Below are positions 1-4,612 of a stretch of 6,040 nt of DNA, one piece after another. This stretch comes from JACQHC01 sp035559715 (GTDB lineage Bacteria > Gemmatimonadota > Gemmatimonadetes > Gemmatimonadales > GWC2-71-9): contig DATMAW010000122.1 of assembly GCA_035559715.1 (NCBI GenBank), positions 1-6,040 of the forward strand, in the 5' to 3' direction. A model generated the notes under the pieces. That model had not been told where the DNA came from. It did no database searches and was given only the letters and a program-made list of their open reading frames with translations. Position 1 is the stretch's first letter; every line of letters begins with the position of its first letter. The translations under genes were made by a program, and so were the position numbers.

Positions 1-213
1 CCGCCGCTGCTCTTCCTCCAGGCCGGCCAGCTTGCGTGATTCCATTGTGAAGATCAGCCCGATCACGACCGCGGCGACGATCCACCCACCCACCGCGGCG
101 AGGAGCAGGGGATCCTTGACCTTGGCCACCAGGGCCGAGAAGTCCGGCATCTGGAAGCCAGCACCGGCTGCTTTCTTCTTCTTGGGACCCGGCAGGAGGT
201 TGATTTCAATCAT
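1..213 (-). CDS. pilN: PilN, type IV pilus inner-membrane platform protein (N-terminal 71 codons; runs off the window)
   Basis: PilN is a bitopic inner-membrane protein. It pairs with PilO in the periplasm and holds PilM at the membrane through its short cytoplasmic tail. The visible protein starts MIEINLLPG, the conserved family motif that inserts into the PilM cleft. A lysine-rich stretch follows at residues 11-14, then one hydrophobic membrane segment at about residues 35-56, then the start of a charged, probably coiled-coil region (ESRKLAGLEEEQRR). Codons stay open to base 1, so only the N-terminus is present; the full protein is usually about 180-210 residues. ATG at 213 is chosen because it begins the motif and is preceded by GGGAG at 226-222, 8 nt away. 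That ribosome site shares a base with the pilM stop codon, and the genes are only 12 bp apart, so they are surely co-transcribed and probably translationally coupled. Confidence 0.93.
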   Translation of the reverse strand, partial: MIEINLLPGPKKKKAAGAGFQMPDFSALVAKVKDPLLLAAVGGWIVAAVVIGLIFTMESRKLAGLEEEQRR

Positions 214-221
214 CGCAGCCG

Positions 222-226
222 CTCCC
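222..226 (-). promoter_or_regulatory. Ribosome binding site of pilN overlapping the pilM stop
   Basis: GGGAG reads on the minus strand 8 nt before the pilN ATG. Its first G is the last base of the pilM TAG codon. Terminating ribosomes therefore end on the pilN initiation site, which favours coupled translation. Confidence 0.7.
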
Positions 227-1275
227 TAGTTCAACTTCCGCAGCGCGAGGCCGACGGCCAGCATCAAAAGCGGGGCCACCTCGTCCACGTTCAGCGCCCC
301 GAACGCGTCTTCCTTGACCCGCAGCCCCTTCAGGGGGTCGGCCACTTCCACCGGCACCCGCAGCCGCTGCGCCAGCGTGTCGGCCAGCCCCGGAATGCGC
401 GCGCCACCGCCCGAGCAATAGGCCCGCTCGATCGCGCCCACGTCCCGTGAGGCCGACTGCAGGAACGCCGCGGCGCGCTCGACTCCCACCGCGATTTCCT
501 CGCCACGGCTCGCCACGTACGGGTCGAGATCCGGCGTCCGCTCGAAGCCCTGCAACGTCTTGTCGGCATCCTCCGACCCCATGCCGCGTTCGCGCTGGAG
601 GTCCTCACGGAACCGCCGCGTGCCGACGTTCAGGTCTCGCGTGAGGACGGGAACCCCGTTCTGGAGGATGTTGATGTTCGTGACTTCGTGCCCGATGTGG
701 ATCAGGGCGGCCATGCCCTGCATCGCCTCGGGGTAGTTCACCTCGAACGCGTTGTGCAGCGCGAAGGAATCCACGTCCACGATGGCGGGGTCGAGCCCGG
801 CCTCTGCCAGGAGGGCCGTCTTGTTCTCGACCAGCTCCCGCTTGGCGGCCACGAGCATGACATCCATCTGCACGCCTTCGGCGTCGGGATCCAGAACCTG
901 GAAATCCAGCTCCACGCCCTCGATATCGAACGGCACGTGCTGCTGGGCCTCCCAGCGGACCACATCGAACGCCTCGCTCTCCTTCATGCGGTCCACCTGG
1001 ATCTTCTTAATGATCACGTCCCGCCCGCCCACGGCCACGACAACCTTCTTCTGCTTCACGCCGGCCGTCTGGAACAGACCGCGGATGGCGTCGGCCACGA
1101 CGCCCGGATCCATGATCTCACCCTCGACGATTGCATCGGCGAGAACCGGAGCCACGGCGACCTTGCTCAGCATTGGCTCCGCCTTGCCATGCTCGATCAC
1201 AGCGAGCTTGATAAGACCGCTCCCGATGTCGAGTCCGACCGTCGTTTTTGAACCCCCAAGCCCAAAAAGCGCCAT
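226..1275 (-). CDS. pilM: PilM, actin-like ATPase-fold protein of the type IV pilus
   Basis: PilM is a cytoplasmic actin/FtsA-fold protein that binds the N-terminal tail of PilN and links the inner-membrane platform to the cytoplasmic motor. The 349-residue length is typical. Family signatures in order: MALFG start; phosphate-1 loop VGLDIGSGLIKLAVIE at residues 13-28; the WEAQQHVPFDIEGVELDF region at 108-125; DVDSFALHNAF at 167-177; phosphate-2 loop ALIHIGHEVTNINIL at 190-204; the adenosine-type loop CSGGGARIPGL at 287-297; and the C-terminal AVGLALRKL at 340-348. The start is set by the MALFG motif. The ribosome site is weak (AGG, 5 nt before ATG). A strong sigma70-type promoter lies 45-73 nt upstream, so pilM heads its own transcript, with pilN next. 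No catalytic motif appears broken. I am sure of the family from these signatures. Confidence 0.97.
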   Translation of the reverse strand: MALFGLGGSKTTVGLDIGSGLIKLAVIEHGKAEPMLSKVAVAPVLADAIVEGEIMDPGVVADAIRGLFQTAGVKQKKVVVAVGGRDVIIKKIQVDRMKESEAFDVVRWEAQQHVPFDIEGVELDFQVLDPDAEGVQMDVMLVAAKRELVENKTALLAEAGLDPAIVDVDSFALHNAFEVNYPEAMQGMAALIHIGHEVTNINILQNGVPVLTRDLNVGTRRFREDLQRERGMGSEDADKTLQGFERTPDLDPYVASRGEEIAVGVERAAAFLQSASRDVGAIERAYCSGGGARIPGLADTLAQRLRVPVEVADPLKGLRVKEDAFGALNVDEVAPLLMLAVGLALRKLN

Positions 1276-1301
1276 ATCTGCCTACAGTTAAAGGAGATAA
1301 G

Positions 1302-1343
1302 AGGGGTGAGCGGCAGACTACAGTACCGCCCACCCCTTTTTTT
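1302..1343 (+). terminator. Inverted repeat with T7 tail: plus-strand terminator-like hairpin and possible pilM operator
   Basis: On the plus strand AGGGGTG-A-GCGG (1302-1313) pairs with CCGC-C-CACCCCT (1326-1337) around a 12-nt loop: 11 pairs and one A/C mismatch, followed by T1337-T1343. This is the shape of a rho-independent terminator for plus-strand transcription, which here would be antisense to pilM. The same bases are the spacer, -10 box and start region of the pilM promoter, so the dyad flanks the -10 box and could equally be an operator. On the minus strand the hairpin has no T-tract after it and most of one arm lies upstream of the predicted +1, so it is not a terminator for pilM. 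Confidence 0.5.
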
Positions 1344-1348
1344 GTCAA
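1320..1348 (-). promoter_or_regulatory. Sigma70-type promoter of pilMN
   Basis: The minus strand reads a perfect -35 box TTGACA (1348-1343), a 17-bp spacer, and a -10 box TACTGT (1325-1320) with T1, A2 and T6 of the consensus. Transcription would start near 1313, giving a leader of about 38 nt before the pilM ATG. The six A bases directly after the -35 box are part of the T-tract of the plus-strand hairpin described separately. The spacing and the exact -35 box make this the best promoter in the window; the -10 box is only moderate (3 of 6), so an activator or repressor may tune it. Confidence 0.72.
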
Positions 1349-1599
1349 GCTCCAACCTACTTTAACCCACCTAGAACAAGTCCCAACGTGGTACAGAGTT
1401 ACGAGATTTGACCCAAACCGTTCGTGGATATCCTATGTGGACGCCATGTTGAGGAAGTGGTGTGGAGCCCCGCGCGCCTGAATCGCTCAGGAGGATCACC
1501 GGGGCCCGGACATCCTTTAACGACCTGGGAACACCGAATGCACCCGACACCTGACGCTCAGCACCCTCCACCGCTTTCCACGAACGTCAGTCGAGTCCC

Positions 1600-2718
1600 T
1601 CAGTACAGGTTCACCCAGCTGCGCTCGCGCATGGTGACCGCCGACGCCGACGCGGTGAGGGCGCGGATTAGCGCGCAACTCGAGTAGTTGATGACGGCGT
1701 CTCCCAGCACCACGCTCTGATCCAGGTTCACGTTGGCCGCGATCACGCCACCGTTGAAGTGACCCCCGGTGCCCTGGGTATTGATCGTCCTCTTTGCGAT
1801 CACTGGACCATAGAACTCGAACCCGCCCTGGACGTCCAGGTCTCCGTTGACGAGCAAGACCCCCTGGCCACGCACCCCATTGATGTTGGCGCTTCCCTCG
1901 ACCCAAATGATCGGGAAGTAGTTGAAGCAGGGAGACGACGGCGTAATGGGGTCACCCCAGTTGGTAGCCACGCCGGTGAGGCACGCTCCGCCGGACGTCT
2001 GTGGCTCGACCTTCAACGTTCCGGACGGATAAACGATCTTGGTGGCGAATTGCTTCAGCTCATCGAAGCTCATCTCGCCGAACGTGGTCAGGGTCGAGTC
2101 GTTGATCGTCGTGTCCTTCATCACCTTCGGATTGCCCTCGATGCAGTTCTGGTTCTTGCACCCGGAGTACTCCACCTTTGTGGGGTCTGGAATCCGAACA
2201 CCCGGCTGCTGGGGCAGCGTGGCCGGGCAGCCGGACCAACCCGCAGGCGGAGTATCCGTCCCGCTGATGAACGACGAGCCACCGAGCTTCACCGAACCCT
2301 GGGTCTTGAGCGCCGAGTTGAAGTCGATCTGGAGAGGCCGGAGCTTAAGCAACAGGCCGATACGCTGGCGAGACGTCGAGTCTCTGCTGAACCCATCTGC
2401 CCGAACCATGAAGAGCATCTGGTTCAGCCTCCGGATGGTGGCGCGATACCAGCCACGTCCGTCCGGCGCGGTGCCCGTGACGTTCTGACTCGTCCCGACC
2501 GCCATGTTGTTGTAGACCCCGGAGTTCCAGTTGGCGACCAGCGCCTCGCTGACTCCCTCTGCCGAGGTGAACGCCTGCTGGAGCCGCAGCGTGTTCCGCC
2601 CCACGCGCTGCTCCTGCGTACCGACGAACATGGCTCCCGCTACCAATCCGCCCACGACCACCAGGGCAAAGATCGCCAACGGAAGGGCCACACCGCGTTG
2701 ATTCGAGACTCGTTCCAT
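1600..2718 (-). CDS. Large GspK/PilX-like minor prepilin
   Basis: A 372-residue type IV minor prepilin of the PilX/GspK kind, expected to be inserted in the inner membrane, processed by the prepilin peptidase and placed in the pilus tip or initiating complex. The leader MERVSNQRG precedes a hydrophobic segment VALPLAIFALVVVGGLVAGAMF (residues 10-31); cleavage would follow G9. The mature +5 residue is Leu14 rather than Glu, as in GspK. The length is near GspK and about twice that of classical PilX. Residues 275-345 are a Gly/Val-rich, turn-rich run, probably beta-structured. Six cysteines (164, 187, 192, 246, 264, 348) could form disulfides. ATG at 2718 is chosen because AAAGGA (2731-2726) lies 7 nt before it and it places the leader correctly; an in-frame ATG at 2832 would add 38 residues that spoil the leader. 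It follows pilW after 128 bp. The prepilin class is certain; the exact name is not. Confidence 0.85.
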   Translation of the reverse strand: MERVSNQRGVALPLAIFALVVVGGLVAGAMFVGTQEQRVGRNTLRLQQAFTSAEGVSEALVANWNSGVYNNMAVGTSQNVTGTAPDGRGWYRATIRRLNQMLFMVRADGFSRDSTSRQRIGLLLKLRPLQIDFNSALKTQGSVKLGGSSFISGTDTPPAGWSGCPATLPQQPGVRIPDPTKVEYSGCKNQNCIEGNPKVMKDTTINDSTLTTFGEMSFDELKQFATKIVYPSGTLKVEPQTSGGACLTGVATNWGDPITPSSPCFNYFPIIWVEGSANINGVRGQGVLLVNGDLDVQGGFEFYGPVIAKRTINTQGTGGHFNGGVIAANVNLDQSVVLGDAVINYSSCALIRALTASASAVTMRERSWVNLY

Positions 2719-2846
2719 GATGCCGTCCTTTGTAAGCAGTCGGCAACCAGCGTTCAACCAGTCAGCACAGGCAGGGCCGTTTCGATTGGCACTCCGCGGC
2801 ACGCCCGCCAGCCTTGTTCCGTAAGTAGCCAAACCCGTTGCCGCCG
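2719..2846. other. Gap between pilW-like and pilX-like genes with an 11-bp-spaced direct repeat
   Basis: This 128-bp gap is the only sizeable break within the minor-prepilin operon. It contains the pilX ribosome site AAAGGA (2731-2726) and two copies of CTGGTTG on the minus strand (2761-2755 and 2750-2744), exactly 11 bp apart. A palindrome CCGCTAGCGG (2844-2853) spans the pilW stop codon. A TTGAAC-N17-TACAAA match exists, but its -10 box overlaps the ribosome site, so it would start transcription almost at the ATG. I see no strong promoter or terminator. Confidence 0.4.
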
Positions 2847-3701
2847 CTAGCGGTTGTTCCGCAGCGCCACATGTGTCACGAGGCTATCCACGAGGTGGCC
2901 GATCCCACCCGTGGAAAGCTGCACCGGCTCGGCCGTACGACCGATCACCGTGATGGAAACCCGCGCGACCTGCGCGCGGTTCGTCGTGGCGGCTCCGTTG
3001 GCGTCGAAAAACGCGAACCGGAGACCGGCACCCTCTAGCGGCCCAACCAGCGGCTGGATGGTGCCCCACCCCGTGCTCTTGTTCCACCGCCGGCTTCCCA
3101 GCCAGAGAGCCCCATTCGCATCGCGGTACTTGCGAGCCTCCACCACCTCGAATCCTCGGACCGGGGCGCCCGCGATGACGCTATCCGACACCAGGACCGC
3201 CGGGAGAAACGTGAGCTTGAGACTCGGTCTGCCGCCGGGGCAATTGTTGCCGGATTCCACCCTGATCAGGTTGGCGTGGATCCAGCGGTCGTCGGTTCTG
3301 CGCGTCGTCAGGCTGTCGGCGAAGATCAGCAGCGAATCCGTATTGGGGTCCAGACCGCGCAGCCCGACGGTGGCTGTGTCCACGTATAGTTCCGCACTGT
3401 TCCCGACGTTCTGACACACGAAGTACAGGTTGCGGGTCACCTTGTATGTGATCGCCGAATCCGACATCGCGATAATGTCGCTGCCAAGTGGATCGCTGGC
3501 GTTGAGCTCGCGCAACTCGCCGGGGAGGATGGCAATGGCAGAGCGAATGTTGTCGTTCAGCTCCACCCGCTGGGTCTGCTGCCGATAAATCCGCTGGTTG
3601 CTCACCAGAAGCTGATAGATGGAGGCCGCCACGATGCCCATGAGCACGAGCGCAATGAGCAACTCCACCAGTGTGAACCCGCGGCGCGATTGGGCTAGCA
3701 C
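2847..3701 (-). CDS. pilW: PilW-like minor prepilin
   Basis: A 284-residue type IV prepilin of the PilW/GspJ kind, probably a subunit of the minor-pilin complex that primes pilus assembly. The leader MLAQSRRG ends at G8; the mature protein starts FTLVELLIALVLMGIVAASIYQLL, with Glu at +5 (residue 13), the classic class III signal. The rest is a predicted periplasmic domain rich in beta-type stretches, with two cysteines (96 and 154) that could pair. I set the start at GTG 3701, because it gives an 8-residue leader and overlaps the pilV stop as GTGCTAG; the longer open frame upstream has no such leader. Overlap with pilV implies translational coupling. PilW is preferred to GspJ because the neighbours are fimT, pilV and pilM; sequence alone does not settle the name. 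Confidence 0.87.
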   Translation of the reverse strand: MLAQSRRGFTLVELLIALVLMGIVAASIYQLLVSNQRIYRQQTQRVELNDNIRSAIAILPGELRELNASDPLGSDIIAMSDSAITYKVTRNLYFVCQNVGNSAELYVDTATVGLRGLDPNTDSLLIFADSLTTRRTDDRWIHANLIRVESGNNCPGGRPSLKLTFLPAVLVSDSVIAGAPVRGFEVVEARKYRDANGALWLGSRRWNKSTGWGTIQPLVGPLEGAGLRFAFFDANGAATTNRAQVARVSITVIGRTAEPVQLSTGGIGHLVDSLVTHVALRNNR

Positions 3702-4042
3702 AGGATCACCGTCCGAAAGTCGTCCGCGCGGGTGCCGGAGGCCGTCGGCGACACGACACGCACCGACGCGATGCGCGAACGACCGGTGGCATCCGGGACC
3801 ACGCTCCAAGTAACCGTGAAGCGACCTTGCGTGGCTGACCCACCGGTCATGGACGCGCAGGTCTGACTGCGGAGGATCTCGAAGCGCTCGTTGGCCAGCG
3901 CGCTGGCTTCACTATAGCGCTGACCCTGGGAGATCATCCGGGTCGTGACCGCCGCGGACCCCACGAGCGCCAGCAGGCCCACCGACAGAATCAGGACGGC
4001 GATGAGCACTTCGACGATCGTGAATCCACGTTCGTCATTCAC
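3695..4042 (-). CDS. pilV: PilV-like minor prepilin
   Basis: A small (115-residue) minor prepilin of the PilV/GspI type. The leader MNDERG ends at G6; the mature N-terminus FTIVEVLIAVLILSVGLLALVG has Glu at +5 (residue 11) and the Val-rich membrane helix usual for PilV. The soluble part, about 75 residues, is short, and carries two cysteines (62 and the very last residue 115). The start is GTG at 4042, overlapping the fimT stop in the arrangement GTGA; no ATG gives a proper leader, and the longer upstream frame is the fimT shadow. Its end overlaps the pilW start by 7 bp. It would join FimT, PilW and the GspK/PilX-like protein in the initiating complex. Confidence 0.88.
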   Translation of the reverse strand: MNDERGFTIVEVLIAVLILSVGLLALVGSAAVTTRMISQGQRYSEASALANERFEILRSQTCASMTGGSATQGRFTVTWSVVPDATGRSRIASVRVVSPTASGTRADDFRTVILC

Positions 4043-4482
4043 TGAATGACTCTCCCGACGATGGATATGACGACCCTTTCCGCAAAGGTCCCCTTCGTTA
4101 CCACGATCGCCGTCTCGCTGGTCTCGAGGCCGATACCGCGCGCGTCGTACCACAGCGTGTCATGCGCGGGCTGCACCGTGACGCCATAGCGCGTGGAGAA
4201 GTTCTCCGCGACGCCGACTTGCTGGGTGGCCCCCGTGACCGGATTCGCCGCCTCCACGTACAACACGTTGTTCCGCAGGATCAGTCGCGCCGTGGAGCCG
4301 CGCTGGATCGCCGTGCCGCGCGCTTTTGCGACGAGGCCGACCACCGCCGCGCGAGCCGATCGCACGCTCTGCTGGGTGATGGCGTCGCCGATCCTGGGAA
4401 ACGCGAACCCCGCCATGGCGCCGATCAACACGATGACGATGACCAGCTCGATCAGCGTGAAGCCGCGCGAGTTACTATGCAT
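4039..4482 (-). CDS. fimT: FimT/GspH-family minor prepilin
   Basis: A 147-residue prepilin, first gene of the minor-pilin operon. The leader MHSNSRG ends at G7; the mature N-terminus is FTLIELVIVIVLIGAMAGFAFP, with Glu at +5 (residue 12). The C-terminal stretch VVISIVGRVIQ (137-147) matches the final beta-strand and turn of the GspH/FimT domain, which ends in a similar glycine-arginine motif. FimT proteins in some bacteria bind DNA and serve natural transformation, but nothing here shows that role. ATG at 4482 is set by the leader and by the ribosome site GAGGTGA (4492-4486), 3 nt upstream. GspH is the alternative name; the T4P neighbours favour FimT. Confidence 0.88.
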   Translation of the reverse strand: MHSNSRGFTLIELVIVIVLIGAMAGFAFPRIGDAITQQSVRSARAAVVGLVAKARGTAIQRGSTARLILRNNVLYVEAANPVTGATQQVGVAENFSTRYGVTVQPAHDTLWYDARGIGLETSETAIVVTKGTFAERVVISIVGRVIQ

Positions 4483-4485
4483 TAG

Positions 4486-4492
4486 TCACCTC
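4486..4492 (-). promoter_or_regulatory. Ribosome binding site of fimT
   Basis: GAGGTGA precedes the fimT ATG by 3 nt (AGGTGA core). It is the strongest ribosome site in the operon and fixes the start at 4482. Confidence 0.7.
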
Positions 4493-4506
4493 AACCGCGT
4501 TCCAGT

Positions 4507-4522
4507 AACAACAACCATGCCC
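4507..4522 (-). promoter_or_regulatory. Candidate sigma54 promoter of fimT (weak)
   Basis: The minus strand reads GGGCATGGTTGTTGTT. Against the sigma54 consensus TGGCACG-N4-TTGCW, it keeps the -24 GG, CA, G and the TTG of the -12 box, nine of twelve defined positions, but has T in place of the nearly invariant C of the -12 GC. Transcription would begin near 4498, leaving a leader of about 16 nt with the ribosome site. The second candidate at 4569-4554 keeps both GG and GC with correct spacing but matches only seven positions. Confidence 0.25.
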
Positions 4523-4577
4523 ACGCCTAACATAATATGTGACAACGACATCGAGCTGCATCATCGCCACAGACGGA

Positions 4578-4611
4578 CTGCAATTTGCGGCACAACGCTG
4601 CAAAGGTTTGC
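4578..4611. promoter_or_regulatory. Paired GCAA/TTGC dyads, candidate activator sites
   Basis: Two inverted repeats stand next to each other: GCAA-T-TTGC (4580-4588) and GCAAAGGTTTGC (4600-4611). Both have T on the left and G on the right, so half-sites TGCAA and TTGCG recur. Their centres are 21.5 bp apart, about two turns of the helix. They lie about 98-130 nt upstream of the fimT start codon, directly after the gene for an enhancer-binding regulator. This is the usual layout of tandem upstream activator sites for NtrC-type proteins, but the half-site gap differs (1 versus 4), so binding by the same protein is inference. Confidence 0.4.
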
Positions 4612-4612
4612 G

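Larger units (their letters stand above)
1276..1599. other. Intergenic region between pilX-like gene and pilM
   Basis: This 324-bp stretch carries no convincing gene. Its pilM-proximal end holds the pilM promoter and the 38-nt leader. The rest (about 1349-1599) contains only small dyads: CCTGA-N5-TCAGG at 1477-1491, and a GGAT/CCGGG dyad with internal mismatches at 1493-1515. Neither is followed by a T-tract in the direction of the pilX transcript, so I see no clear terminator for the upstream operon. Composition is more AT-rich around 1350-1450 than in the flanking genes. Short open frames here have no ribosome site or recognisable motif. Confidence 0.6.
4483..4612. promoter_or_regulatory. 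Intergenic control region of the minor-prepilin operon
   Basis: The 130 bp between the regulator stop and fimT are AT-richer than their surroundings and hold no gene. From the regulator side they contain two dyads (annotated separately), a weak sigma54-like match TGGCGATGATGCAGCT (4569-4554), an AT-rich dyad ACATATTATGT (4540-4530) that includes the -10-like TATTAT with no good -35 box, a second sigma54-like match (4522-4507), and the fimT ribosome site. This arrangement suits activation by the adjacent NtrC-type regulator, but no single promoter element is strong. Confidence 0.45.

Noticed and set aside
1493..1515. GGAT/CCGGG dyad as a terminator of the minor-pilin operon
   Set aside because: The stem has internal mismatches and an impossibly small loop unless bases open, and no T-tract follows on the minus strand.
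1371..1571. Minus-strand 66-codon open frame in the pilX-pilM gap
   Set aside because: No ribosome site, no membrane or signal segment and no known motif; more likely chance.
2719..2760. TTGAAC-N17-TACAAA promoter before pilX
   Set aside because: The -10 box overlaps the ribosome site and the start would fall nearly at the ATG; only four of six bases match in each box.
2719..2832. Upstream ATG at 2832 as the start of the pilX-like gene
   Set aside because: It would add 38 residues before the prepilin leader, which must be at the N-terminus for processing; ATG 2718 has AAAGGA at good spacing.
1759..2850. Long plus-strand open frame (363 codons) opposite the pilX-like gene
   Set aside because: It lies fully antisense to a well-supported prepilin, has no ribosome site or recognisable motif, and reads as the usual GC-rich shadow frame.
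3702..3809. Longer pilW frame starting at 3809
   Set aside because: The extra 36 residues overlap the pilV C-terminus in another frame and would bury the prepilin leader; GTG 3701 gives a correct one.
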